A stretch of DNA of 64,000 nt from Aquilaria yunnanensis (lineage: Eukaryota > Streptophyta > Magnoliopsida > Malvales > Thymelaeaceae): NCBI GenBank assembly GCA_039654915.1, contig CM077600.1:37122492-37186491 (forward strand), written 5' to 3'. Both the position numbers and the translations under genes were made by a program. The notes beneath the pieces were generated by a model. The model saw only the letters and a program-made list of their open reading frames with translations. It was not told the DNA's origin and searched no databases. This document shows, one piece after another, positions 12,323-23,936 of the stretch; position 1 is the stretch's first letter, and every line of letters starts with the position of its first letter.

Positions 12323-14239
12323 TCCTTAGAACCTCTACAATAGGAACTCTCCTATCGTTGAAGAAAAATTGATTTATTAGTTTTGAGGTTAATGGTGATT
12401 CCTTAGAACCTATACGATAGGAACTCTACTATCGCTGAACAAAAATTGATTGATTGGTTTTGAGGTTAAGGATCCTTCCTTAGAACCTCTACGATAGGAA
12501 CTCTCCTATCGTTGAAAAAAAATTGATTAATTCCTTTTGAGGTTAATGGTCTTTCCTTAGAACCTCTACGATAGGAAAACTCCTATCGTTGAAGAAAAAT
12601 TGATTGATTGATTTTAAAGTTAATGGTCCTTCCTTAGAACCTTTACGATAGGAACTCTCTTCGTTGAAGAAAAAATGATTGATTGATTTTGAGATTAAGG
12701 GTCCTTCCTTAGAACCTCTACGATAGGAACTCTCATATCGTTGAAGAAAAATTGATTGATTGATTTTGAGTTTAAGGAACCTTCCTTAGAACCCCTACGA
12801 TCCGAACTCTTATATCGTTGAAGAAAAATTGATTGATTGATTTCGAGGTTAAGGGTCCTTCCTTAGAACCTCTACGATAGGAACTCTCTTCGTTGAAGAA
12901 AAATTGATTGATTGATTTTGAGGTTAAGGCTCCTTCCTTAGAACCTCTACAATACGAACTCTCATATCATTAAAAAAAATTGATTGATTGATTTCGAGTT
13001 TAAGGGACCTTCCTTAGAGCCTCTACGATCAAAACTCTCATATCGTTGAAGAAAAATTAATTGATTGATTTTGAGGTTAAGGGTCCTTCCTTAGAACCTC
13101 TACGATAGGAACTCTCCTATCGTTGAAGAAAAATTGATTGATTGATTTCGAGGTTAAGGGTCCTTCCTTAGAACCTCTACGATAGGAACTATCCTATCGT
13201 TGAAGAAAAATTGATTGATTGATTTTGAGGTTAATGACCCTTCATTAGAACCTTTACGATAGGAACTCTCCTATTGTTAAAGAAAAATTGATTGATTGGT
13301 TTTGAGGTTAAGGGTCCTTTCTTAGAACCTCTACGATAGGAACTCTCCTATCATTGAAGAAAAATTGATTAACTAAATTCGAGATTAAGGGTCCTTCCTT
13401 AGAACCTCTACGACAGGAACTCTCCTGTAGTTGATGAAAAATTTATTGATTGCTTTTTAGATTAAATTTCCTTCTTTAGAACCTCTACGACAGGAACACT
13501 CCTATCATTCAAAAAAAATTGACTGATTGATTTTGATGTTAAGGGTCCTTCCTTAGAACCTCTACGATAGGAACTCTCCTATCGTTCAAGAAAAATTGAT
13601 TGATTGATTTTGAGGTTAAGGGTCGTTCCTTAGAACCTCTGCGATAGGAACTCTCCTATCGTTCAAGAAAAATTGATTGATTGATTTTGAGGTTAAGGGT
13701 CGTTCCTTAGAACCTCTGCGATAGGAACTCTCCTATCGTTCAAGAAAAATTGATTGATTGATTTTGAGGTTAAGGGTCGTTCCTTAGAACCTCTACAATA
13801 GAAACTCTTCTAACGTTGAAGAAAAATTGATTGATTGCTTTTAGAACCTCTACAATAGGAACTCTCTTATGATTGAAGAAAAATTGAGTAACTGATTTTG
13901 ATGTTAAGGTTCCTTCATTAGAACCTCTACGATAGGAACTCTCCTATCGTTGAAGAAAAATTGGTTAATTGATTTTGAGGTTAAGGGTCATTCCTTAGAA
14001 CCTCTACGACAGGAAGGCTCCTACCGTTGAAGAAAAATTGATTGATTGATTTTGAGGTTGATTGATTGATTTTGAGGTTAAGGGTCATTCCTTGGAACCT
14101 CTACGATAGGAACTCTCCTACCGTTAAAGAAAAATTGATTAATTGATTTGGAGGTTAAGGGTCATTTCTTAGAACCTCTACGATAACAACTCTCCTATCG
14201 TTAAAGAAAAATTGATTTATTGGTTTTGAGGTTAAGGGT

Positions 14240-16500
14240 CATTCCTTAGAACCTCTACGACAGAAACTCTCCTATCGTTGAAGAAAAAATGATTGATTAA
14301 TTTTGAGGTTAAGGGTTCTTCCTTAGAACCTCTACGACAGGAATTCTCCTATCGTTGAAGAAAAAATGATTCATTGATTTCCTTAGAACCTCTACGATAG
14401 CAACTCTCCTATCGTTAAAGAAAAATTGAGTGATTAGTTTTAAGGTTAAGGGTCCTTCCTTAGAACCTCTATGAAAGGAACTCTCCTATCGTTGAAGAAA
14501 AATTGATTGACTGATTTTGAGGTTAAGGGTCCATCCTTAGAACCTTTGATTGATTTTCAGGTTAAGGGTCTTTCCTTAGAACCTCTACAACAGGAACTCT
14601 CCTATCATTGAAGAAAAATTGGCTGATTCATTTTGAGGTTAAGGGTCCTTCCTTAAAACCTCTACGATAGGAACTCTAACCATCGTTGAAGAAAAACTGA
14701 CTGATTGATTTTGAGGTTAAGAGTCCTTTCTTATAACCTTTACGAAAGGAACTCTCATATCATTAAAGAAAAATCGATTGATTGATTTTGAGGTTAAGAG
14801 TCCTTCCTTAGAAACTCTACGACAAGAAGGCTCCTATCGTTGAAGAAAAATTGATTGGTTGATTTTGAGGTTAAGAGTCCTTTCTTAGAACCTCTACGAT
14901 AGGGACTCTCCTATCATTGAAGAAAAATTGATTGATTGATTTTGAGGTTAAAAGTCCTTCCTTAGAAACTCTACGATAGGAAGTCTCCTATCGTTGAAGA
15001 AAAATTGATTGATTGATTTTGCGATTAAGGGTCCTTCCTTAGAACCTTTACGATAGGAAGTCTCCTATCTTTGAAGAAAAATAAATTGATTGATTTCGAG
15101 GTTAAGGGTCCTTTCTTAGAACCTCTACGATGGGAACTCTCCTATCGTTGAAGAAAAATTGATTGATTGATTTTGAGGTTAAGGGTCCTTCCATGGAACC
15201 TCTACGATCGGAACTCTCCTATCATTGTAGAAGAATTGATTGATTGATTTTGATGTTAATGGTTTTTCATTGGAACCTCTACGATCGGAACTCTCCTATC
15301 ATTGAAGAAGAATTGATTGATTGATTTTGAGGTTAGGAGGCCTTCCTTGGGACCTCTACGACAGAAACTCTCCTATCGTTGAAAAAAAAATTAATTGATT
15401 AATTTTGAGATTAAGGGTCCTTCCTTGGAACCTCTACGGTAGGAACTCTCCTATCGTTGAAGAAAAATTGTTTAATTGGTTTCAAGGTTAAGGGTCCTTC
15501 CTTAAAACCTCTACGAGAGCAACTCTTCTATCGTTAAAGAAAAATTGATTAATCGGTTTGGAAGTTAAGGGTCTTTCCTTAGAACCTCTATGACAGAAAC
15601 TCTCCTATCGTTCAAGAAAAATTGATTCATTGAATTCGAGGTTAAGGCTCCTTCCTTGGAACCTCTACGATAGGAACTCTCTTATCGTTGAAGAAAAATT
15701 GATTGATTGAATTCGAGCTTAAAGGTCCTTCATTAGAACCTCTACGACAGGAACTCTCTTATCGTTGGAGAAAAATTAATTGATTGATTTTGAGGTTAAG
15801 GGTCCTTCCTAAGAACCTCTATGACAGGAACTCTCCTATCATTAAAGAAAAATTGATTGATTAATTTTGAGATTAAGGGTTTCTCCTTAGAACCTCTACG
15901 ACAGGAAGGCTCTTATCGTTGAAGAAAAATTGATTGATCGATTTTGAGGTTAAGGGTCCTTCCTTAGAACCTCCACGGTAGGAACTCTCCTATCGTTAAA
16001 GAAAAATTGATTCATTGGTTTTGAGGTTAAAGGTCCTTCCTTAAAACGTCTACAATAGGAACTCTCCTATCGTTGAAGAAAAATTGATTGATTAGTTTTA
16101 AGGTTAAGGGTGATTCCTTAGAACCTCTACGATGGGAACTCTCCTATCACTGAACAAAAATTGATTGATTGGTTTTGAGGTTAAGGGTCCTTCCTTAGAA
16201 CCTCTACGATAGGAACTCTCCTATCGTTGAAGAAAAATTGATTAATTGCTTTTGAGGTTAAGGGTCTTTCCTTAGAACCTCTACAATAAGAAGGCTCCTA
16301 TGATTGAAGAAAAATTGATTGATTGATTTTGAGTTTTTCATTAGAACCTCTACGATAGGAACTCTTTTCGCTGAAGAAAAATTGATTGATTGATTTTGAG
16401 GTTAAAGGTCTTTCCTTAGAACCTCTACAATACGAACTCTCCTATCATTGAAGAAAAATTGATTGATTGATTTTGAGGTTAAGGGTCCTTCCTTAGAACC
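14240..16500. repeat. Diverged third copy of the higher-order satellite unit
   Basis: The truncated monomer (ATCCTTAG at 14533), the CTACAACAGG monomer after it, the later ATTCATTGGTTTTGAGG monomer near 16010 and the CACTGAACAAAAATTG monomer near 16147 match copy 2 and its downstream flank at an offset of about 3,714 bp. It is more diverged and has small deletions, for example near 14378. Confidence 0.6.
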
Positions 16501-18180
16501 TCTACGACAGGATGGCTCCTATCGTTGAAGAAAAATTGATTGATTGATTTTGAGGTTAAGGGTCCTACCTTAAAACCTCTACGATATGAACACTTCTATC
16601 GTTGATGAAAAATTGATTGATTGATTTTGAGGTTAAGGGTCTTTCCTTAGAACCTCTACGACATGAAGGCTCCTATCGTTGAAGAAAAATTGATTGATTG
16701 ATTTCGAGTCTAAGGTTCTTTCCTTAGAACTTCTACGATCCGAACTCTCATATCGTTGAAGAAAAATTGAATTATTGATTTCGAGGTTAATGGTCCTTCC
16801 TTAGAACCTCTACGATAGGAACTCTCCTATCGTTGAAGAAAAATTAATTGATTGATTTCGAGGTTAATGGTCCTTCCATAGAACCTCTACGATAGGAACT
16901 ATCCTATCGTTGAAGAAAAATTGATTGATTGATTTTGAGGTTAAGGGTCCTTCATTAGAACCTCTACGATAGAAACTCTTATGTCGTTGAAGAAAAATTG
17001 TTTGATTGGTTTTGAAGTTAAGGGTCTTTCCTTATAACCTCTACGATAGGAACTCTCCTATTGTTGAAAAAAATTGATTGATTGATTTTGAGGTTAAGGG
17101 TCGTTCCTTAGAACCTCTACGACATGAAGGCTCCTATCGTTGAAGAAAAGTTGATTAATTGATTTTGCGGCTACGACAAGATGGCTCCTATCGTTGGAGA
17201 AAAATTGATTGATTGATTTTGAGGTTAAGGGTCCTACCTTAGAACCTCTACGATAGGAACACTTCTATCATTGATGAAAAATTGATTGATTGATTTTTAG
17301 GTTAAGGGTCCTTCCTAGGAACCTCTACGAGAGGAAGGCTCCTATCGTTGAAGAAAAATTGATTGATTGATTTTGAGGTTAGGGGTTCTTCCTTAAAACC
17401 TCTACGATAGGAACTCTCCTATCGTTGAAGAAAAATTGATTCATTAGTTTTGAGGTTAAGGGTCCTTCCTTAGAACCTCTACGATAGGAATTCTCTTATC
17501 GTTGATGAAAAATTGATTGATTGCTTTTGAGGTTAAGGGTCCTTCCTTAGATGCTTTAAGATAGGAACTTTCCTATCGTTGAAAAAAAATTGATTGATTG
17601 ATTTTGAGGTTAAGAGTCCTTCTTTAGAACCTCTATGATAGGAACTCTCCTATCGTTGAAGAAAAATTGATTGATTGATTGATTTTCAGGTTAAGGGTCT
17701 TTCCTTAGAACCTCTACGATAGGAACTCTCCTATCATTGAAGAGAAATTGATTGAATGATTTTGAGGTTAAGAGTCCTTCCTTAGAACCTCTACGATAGG
17801 AAGGCTCCTATCGTTGAAGAAAAATTGATTGATTGATTTTGAGGTTAAGGGTCCTACTTTAGAACCTCTACGATAGGAACTCTCCTATCGTTGAAGAAAA
17901 ATTGATTGATTGATTGATTTTGAGGTTAAGGGTCCTTCCTTAGATGCTCTACGGTAGGAACTTATCTATCGTTGAAGAAAAATTGATTGATTGATTGATT
18001 TTGAGGTTAAGGGTCCTTCCTTAGAACCTCTACGATAGGAAGTCTCCTATCGTTGAAGAAAAATTGATTGATTGATTTTGAGGTTAAGGGTCTTTCCTTA
18101 GAACCTCTACGAGAGGAACTTTCCGTAGAACCTAAACGACAGGAAGGCTCCTATCGTTGAAAAAAAAAATGATTGATTGT

Positions 18181-18765
18181 GGAGAAAAACTCTTTTCTCC
18201 CTTTTGAGTGCCTCAAGCAAAGGTTGTATGAAGGCAATTGAAGTTGGAATGATTTCTTCGGAAGTGTGGATTTTCATAATAGGCGAGGGCAAAAATTTAA
18301 ACTTCCGTGAAACGAGTGAATCTTGATGATGAGAAATAAAACTGACAAATTATGTAAGGGAACTGATGTTTGGTATCAATATCCAAGGTTTCATCTAATA
18401 TTTTCTTCAGAAAATATAGATTCTCTTGTGAGATATGTCATCCAAATAATGTTGAAGCTTAGGTACCCCAAAATGTCATGACTAGTAGATCTAATAGGAT
18501 GCGTCTCAAGAGTAAAAAAAAAATTACTCTTTACTCTGCCATTCTAAACTAAAGGCTTTGTCCTATAGTTTTAATATCAGCATGAACGAAACTATCCTAA
18601 AAGGTTAAAAAAAAAATTCCCTGAAAAGAAAATTAAAACACGAAAAAAAATGATGATAATAAAACTAAAGGATAAGAAGAACAGATCGGACCGCTTCTTC
18701 TTCCACAATGCTTCAACAGGCCGGGTAAACGACAATTATGGGATGGAACTGGTCGGCAAATAATG
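18181..18765. other. Intergenic region between satellite and LOG copy
   Basis: AT-rich sequence with A-runs and no recognised gene. It probably includes the former 3' flank of the LOG-like copy that follows on the minus strand. Confidence 0.4.
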
Positions 18766-19364
18766 TCATGTCCAGTCTATCTGAATCATCGCTAGATCTG
18801 GTTCAGAAACAAAAGCTTGCATTTTATCTAGCAATTCTTCAGCAGTTGTTGCAGATATTAGGATTCGTCGCGCACTTTTGATATGAAATTCTTCTGCACA
18901 GCGTAATCCACAAAAGATATCAGACCTGAAAAGAAATTGTTAACATTCAACAGTCCAATGGGTTTCTTGTGCAAATTAAGTTGGGCCATGGAAGCAATTT
19001 GGAAGATTTCTCCCAATGTGCCAAAACCACCTGGAAGAGCGATAAAAGCATTAGCATTAAAAAGCATTTGTAACACACGCTCTTGCAAATTTTTAACCAC
19101 TAATTCTTCTCCAATCGTACCCCCAGAAACAAGTTTCAAAGGTCCAGGAATAATGCCCAAAACTTGGCTTCCTCCTAGAGATGCTGCTGATGCTACACCT
19201 CCCATTAATCCGACATTGCCTCCTCCATAAACTAAATGTATTTTTCGCTCAGCTAATACTCTACCCAAATGGTTGGCTGCCTTTAAATACTCTTTATCTT
19301 TTTCAGAAAAAGCCCCAGAAAATACACAAATACTTCGGGATTTATGAGTTGAGGTTTTCTCCAT
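18766..19364 (-). pseudogene. LOG-like: LOG-type cytokinin riboside 5'-monophosphate phosphoribohydrolase, intronless, one frameshift
   Basis: LOG enzymes release free-base cytokinin and ribose 5-phosphate from cytokinin nucleotides in the cytosol. The open frame from the ATG at 19364 gives 168 residues. The nucleotide/Mg motif GGGNVGLMG is at residues 47-55, the Arg of the QER region at 96, and the family motif PGGxGTxxE (PGGFGTLGE) at 111-119. At residue about 163 the frame leaves the family consensus and stops early. The other frame continues with RRILISATTAEELLDKMQAF and a TGA at 18766-18768, so one base was lost in an A run near 18875. Most plant LOG genes have several introns. This copy has none, which suggests a retrocopy. 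The catalytic core is intact, so a truncated protein could still be made. Confidence 0.75.
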
Positions 19365-19440
19365 TCCTATCTTTATCCTTGTGAGAAATGAAAAGAAGAG
19401 GATTTGTTTATAGAGGTGAAAAGATAATGCAATAATTAGA

Positions 19441-19632
19441 TTTACAAGAGTAGGTACATTATTGTCGGAAGAGGAGGAAAATTTTCAAAGGTGACAGCTA
19501 GCATGTACAGTAGTCGTGACTGTGGCTCATGTCAATTACATTTACAGGAACAGGTACATTATTGTCAGAAGAGAAGGAAAATTTCCAAAATGACAGCTAG
19601 CATGTACAGTAGTCGTGACTGTGGTTCACGTC
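19441..19632. repeat. Tandem duplication of about 100 bp downstream of the Cys-cluster gene
   Basis: The block TTACA(A/G)..AGGTACATTATTGTC...GACAGCTAGCATGTACAGTAGTCGTGACTGTGG occurs at 19441-19532 and 19541-19632. A diverged third copy lies at about 20349-20440, in the equivalent place behind the second paralogue. It looks like 3'-flanking sequence duplicated with the gene and then duplicated again. Confidence 0.7.
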
Positions 19633-19671
19633 TTCCACTGGTTAGACGTCTAGTAACGGCTTCAACGTCTT

Positions 19672-20220
19672 CTATGAGTCGAGGAGTTGCTTCCCATACA
19701 GTTTTCTTACAAACTGGCAAACAGGGTCTTCTAAAGTCAGATTCCCAAGACTGTAACGGTCTCGTTCTTTATGGAAAGTTATCCATAAATCGATAATTTC
19801 ATATTGCACTAATCCACAAGAATGCGCTTCAAGAGTCCCTCGGATATCTTTTAAAGATTCCTTACGCAAGCCATTCTTGATGAATTTTCTTTTATCTTCA
19901 TGATTTCTGGTGATCATCCTTAAAGAACGACATTTAGTATCGCAATTCCATTGTCCACATTTATAACAGACGCTTAGCCTCTTTACTCTTCGCTTTTTAG
20001 CATAAGCGCTTTTACCTAAGCCGGGCATTCGGGGCATAAACGCATCTGAAACTTCACCAGCCAAACAGACCTTAGCTTCAATTAACCATCGCACATTATC
20101 AGGAATGCCTTTGTGTATAAATACTCTGAGTCTTTCATATCTAGCTTGGTAAATCTTTTGAAGAACATTTATTGGGAGGGAAGGAAAATACTTTCGCAGG
20201 CCGGAAAGAGAAGAATCCAT
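19672..20220 (-). CDS. Unrecognised 182-residue protein with C-x2-C-x4-C-x3-C cluster
   Basis: An intact ORF starts at ATG 20220 and encodes 182 residues. The N-terminal half is basic and helical (LRKYFPSLPINVLQKIYQAR, HKGIPDNVRWLIEAKV). A short Cys cluster, CYKCGQWNCDTKC, sits at residues 85-97 with spacing C-x2-C-x4-C-x3-C, preceded by KKRRVKRL. This suggests a small zinc-binding and possibly nucleic-acid-binding module. The second half is charged (NHEDKRKFIKNGLRK, TLEDPVCQFVRKL). No signal peptide or membrane segment is visible. I do not recognise the family and assign no function. A diverged tandem paralogue follows at 20483-21031 and the 5' flanks of both copies are similar, so the pair arose by local duplication. 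Conservation between the copies argues that the frame is or was real. Confidence 0.6.
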   Translation of the reverse strand: MDSSLSGLRKYFPSLPINVLQKIYQARYERLRVFIHKGIPDNVRWLIEAKVCLAGEVSDAFMPRMPGLGKSAYAKKRRVKRLSVCYKCGQWNCDTKCRSLRMITRNHEDKRKFIKNGLRKESLKDIRGTLEAHSCGLVQYEIIDLWITFHKERDRYSLGNLTLEDPVCQFVRKLYGKQLLDS

Positions 20221-20482
20221 TGACGCGAGAAGAAGAGGAGGAAATCAATTATTGTAGGAAATTGAGATAACCAACTATGAGAGTCACAGAGTACCATATC
20301 CACTACTTAACCGCATTTATAGCGATGAAAGGATAACGTGCTAATTACGCTTACAGGAGCAAGTACATTATCGTCAAAAGAAAAGGTAAATTTTTCAAAT
20401 ATGACAAATTGTATGTACAGTAATTGTGATTGTGGCTCACATCTTTCACTGGTTTTACGTCTAGTAACGGCTTCAACATCTT

Positions 20483-21031
20483 CTATGAGTCGGAGATTTG
20501 CTTCCCATCTAGTTTTTTTACAAACCGACAAACAGGGTCTTTTAAAGTCAGATTCTCGGGACTATAACACTCTCGTTCTTCGTGAAAAATACTCCATAAA
20601 CCAAGAAGTTCGCATTGCACTGATCCACAAGAATGCGTCTCAAGAGTCAATCGGATATCATCTAACGAATCCTTACTCAGGCCATTCTTGATGAATCGTA
20701 TTTTATCTTCTCGATTATCGGAGATCATTCCTAAAGAATGACATTTAGTATTACAAGTCCAACGACCATATTTATGACAGACTTGTAACCTTTTCGCTCT
20801 TCACTTTTTGGCGTAAGAGCTTTTGCCTATGCCAGGCATGCGAGACACAAATGCATTTGGGAGTTCACCTGCCAGATGAACCTTAGCTTCAATTAACCAT
20901 CGCACATTTTCAGGGATTCCTTTGTGCATCAAAACTCTTAATCGTTCACAGCGAACTCTGTAAATCTTTTTAAGAATGTTCATTGGGAGAGAAGGAAAGT
21001 ATTTTCACAAGACAGAAAGAGTAGGATCCAT
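20483..21031 (-). pseudogene. Tandem paralogue of the 182-residue Cys-cluster protein, two in-frame stops
   Basis: The frame aligns end to end with the 19672-20220 protein without a frameshift, starting at ATG 21031 (MDPTLSVL then a stop). A second stop follows SSYAKK at about 20801. Conserved blocks include KYFPSLPMN, HKGIPENVRWLIEAKVHLAG, EDKIRFIKNGLSKDSL and DPVCRFVKKL. The Cys cluster is also damaged: CHKYGRWTCNTKC has lost its second Cys. Stops arose by substitution, so this is genuine decay rather than indel error. Its 5' flank repeats that of the intact copy (GAGAGTCACAGAGTACC near 20279 and GAGAGTCACGGAGTACC near 21101). Confidence 0.65.
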
Positions 21032-22539
21032 TTTCTAGAAGGAAATAAAAGAAAGAATTGAGGAAGGAATCAGTTATTATGGGCAACTGAGACAACCGAC
21101 TTGAGAGTCACGGAGTACCGTATCCGCTACTTAATTGGAGAAATGGAGCCTACTTTTTGACAATATTTTGATGTCATAGATATCTTTTATCTTTGATATT
21201 CCATCAAGCTGACGTCGATCCTGTCCTTATGGGTAAAACCTTGATTATCAAATCCATTGCCAGCTTTTGACAAATTGTCAACGACAATATTTCATGATGT
21301 ATACCTTATCCTTGACTATGGCTATCTCTTATCTTTGATATTTGAGGTGACGTCAATTCTGTCCTCACGGATGTAACCTCGATTATCGAATCCATTGCCA
21401 GCTTTTGACAAATTGTCAACGACAGCATTTTTAACGTCTACCTTATCCTTGACCACAATGTTGAACTTCTTCACGCAGTTTGATCCAGCGGATTAGCTGT
21501 GCACCTAGTGATAGACTGGAATAGACTGAAGAAGTTGAAATCTCAATCATGCCACGGATATGCTCTCCGTTTGGTCCCTGTTATGCAAAAGCCATGTATG
21601 CATTATGTGAAATGCATGAATGCAAGGCATGTGTAACTAATGGCTTTTTTTTTTTTGTTTTTTTTGTCTTTTTTTTTTTTTGTATGGATCTAGTTCTTCA
21701 TGTCTTTGCTTTACTGGATTCTTTTTATGATGGCCTTCTCGGATTACCATTGAATCTCTTTATGCTTCTCAGCTCTCGTCCATTGCCTCAAAAGCTCAAT
21801 TCTTTTTTAAAGCCCCTTCAAAGAAGTTTTTCTTGACTTGTTCCTGAATTTTGGTCTCAACTTCCTTAACATTTTCCCGCATCATACTTTATGCCTCTTT
21901 GGATAGTTATCCCTGTTGAAACATTCGTGAGTATGCTTCCTTCTTGTTGATATAATCATGCTAATTGTAAGACTTTTGAAGCGATGATCCAGGCAACCAC
22001 CAAGACCATCTCCCGAAGATTTGTTACTCTTTTTTCTCTGTTAGCCAATGTTTTGTGCCGTTCGCAAAGCAGGACTTCGATCTTACCTGTTTTAATTCAT
22101 AAAGCTTATCAAAGTAATCTACGGTCTTTGCTCTTTCTGAGTTTTAATTATTACTATCCTTCCTACAAAGTCACAATTTATTGCACACTTGATGCCAGCA
22201 AGAATGTGAGATTTGAAGAAAAAGAGCTAGAGAGAATTGACTTTTCATTTTTGGATAAGGGAATATAAAAGTTGAATGTGAGATTTGAAGAAGAAGAGCT
22301 AGAGCGAATTGGCTTTTCATTTATGAGTAAGAGAATATAAAAGTCTTGAGTACAGATGAAGAATAATGAAGATCTAAGAGAAGAACGCTCTCTTTGAAAA
22401 CTTTGATCAAACAAGCTCTGGTAATCCTGTACCCACTTTTTCCCTTCTGTCGGAATACTTCATCATTATGCAAAATACTTCTTCACTGAATCTGAATTCA
22501 CTAGTTTTCGTAGTTCTCGTCCATTCATTTCTGTTTGAA
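21032..22539. other. Non-coding region with local direct repeats
   Basis: No gene is recognised. CCAGCTTTTGACAAATTGTCAACGACA-type sequence occurs twice (about 21259 and 21400) with similar surroundings, so roughly 140 bp is duplicated. A T-rich stretch lies at 21643-21681. The left limit of the gypsy element is not visible and may lie in this stretch. Confidence 0.4.
22202..22346. repeat. Tandem duplication of about 72 bp
   Basis: GAATGTGAGATTTGAAGAA...GAGCTAGAG..AATTG.CTTTTCATTT...GAATATAAAAGT occurs twice in direct orientation, at about 22202-22272 and 22273-22346. The overlapping ORFs reflect this repetition. Confidence 0.75.
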
Positions 22540-23560
22540 TCAGGGCCAATTTTCTTTTCTTTTTTTTTGTTTTTTTTTGTGGGCAATGATTATAACATGC
22601 TTGATAGCCCTCTTGAAGTGAGATGACTCAAGTGGCCGTACTTGCTCATGCTTGCTCTCAGTCTTTTCTTTTGGTTTTGAATTTTCCCTTGTTGCCTTTT
22701 GATGGAAGGAGTGAACTTCTTTCATTTTTAGAGTTTGTGTTGCGGAGAACCGAAAACCTTTTCTTGTGTTGAGCATGTAGTGTCGTAGTCGGCTTGCTAC
22801 CCATTCAAGGGCACAACAAAACTTTTCTATTACTGAGTATTTTACTTCATATGTGGTAAGCTTCTTGCTCAAGTAGTAAATTGCATGTTCTTTCTTGCTT
22901 GTCTCATCGCGTTGACCCAATACGGATCCTAATGAAGAATCTTGTATTGATAAGTATAGAATCAATGGTTCTCCAGATCGGGGTGGTACCAAAACTGGTG
23001 GATTTGATAGATATTGCTTGATTTTCTCAAATGCCTCTTCGCATTCATTATTCCACTCAATCAGATTGTTCTTCTTTAGTGATTTGAAAAGAGGTTCACA
23101 CTTGGACGTCAATTGTGATATGAACCTTGCTATGAGGTTGATTCTGCCCAGAAAACTTCTTACTTCTTTTGGAGTCTTCGGGGGTTGCATTTCTTGTATC
23201 GCCTTGACTTTATTTAGATCAACTCAAATCCCATCTTTGCTTACCATGAAACTAAATAACTTTCCTGAAGAGGCTCCAAAAGTACACCTGGCAGGATTTA
23301 ATTTTAGTTGATACCTGCGAAGTCTATTGAATAGTTTTCTCAGTACATTTAGATGCCCCCCAGCAGTGAAAGTTTTGGCAATCATGTCGTCTACATAGGC
23401 TTCACCCAGGCTTCAATGGTATTTTATGTAGCACTATGTCCGAGCTTAAGCTGGGCATATCTTGGTATAACCAAGCAAATACGTCCACATATTCCTTCAA
23501 TAAGTGGATTAATTCTTCTTTCTCTTCAGGAGGAAAAAGAGTGCCAATTTTTACTTTTTT
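22540..23560 (-). pseudogene. Gypsy pol remnant: RT with internal deletion, and RNase H
   Basis: From the right, the frame reads PPEEKEELIHLLKEYVDVFA and QDMPSLSSDIVLHKIPLKP, the start of a gypsy RT. It then jumps directly to the catalytic YVDDMIAKT at 23397-23386. The fingers and most of the palm between these points are deleted and the frame shifts at the junction. After YVDD the frame contains one stop near 23220, then MQPPKTPKEVRSFLGRINLI and the RNase H start (LGSVLGQRDE, AIYYLSKKLTTYEVKYSVIE). The remaining ORF ends in unrelated Lys-rich sequence. It cannot encode an active polymerase. Confidence 0.8.
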
Positions 23561-23936
23561 TACATCCTCACTGTCTCCCAAGTTAAATGTCTCAGTTGCT
23601 TCCTGACTTGTTGCTTATTCTTTTTCATCTTGCTCAATCATTCTTAATAACTCAGGAGATATTTGAAAATCTTCATCATCCGAGTCAGCAGTGTTTACAG
23701 GATTATCAAAGTTCATTTTTTTCATTGTCATCAAAGAGAGTTTCAGGTCTGCATTATCCCGAGAGAAAAGAAAGAAGAGAAAATGGCGACATTAAGATGG
23801 ATGCAAATTGGTGTTTTATTTATAATGTGCGTAAATCACAACTTTATTGGAATGAAAAGGAATAACTAAAAGGCTCACTTAAGCAAAGACTACACCCTAT
23901 TGATTGAACCTTTCTTTAGGAGATTTTACTATTAGA

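Larger units (their letters stand above)
7570..18180. repeat. 77-bp tandem satellite array, about 10.6 kb
   Basis: The same unit repeats without interruption. GTTGAAG begins at 13122 and again at 13199, giving a 77-bp period, so the span holds roughly 135-140 copies. The order in a monomer is GAAGAAAAATTGATTGATTG, then TTTTGAGGTTAAGGGTCC, then TTCCTTAGAACCTCTACG, then ATAGGAACTCTCCTATCGTT. Most copies contain the palindrome ACGATAGGA-actc-TCCTATCGT (9-bp arms, 4-nt loop). A second, imperfect inverted pair is AGGTTAAGG/CCTTAGAACCT. A few monomers are truncated, for example near 9010, 10820 and 14535, and some have extra GATT repeats. No ORF survives. The last monomers degrade at about 18110-18180. 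Confidence 0.95.

Noticed and set aside
7570..18180. CRISPR-like array of repeats
   Set aside because: The 77-bp units are contiguous copies with no unique spacers. The context is plant nuclear DNA; this is a satellite.
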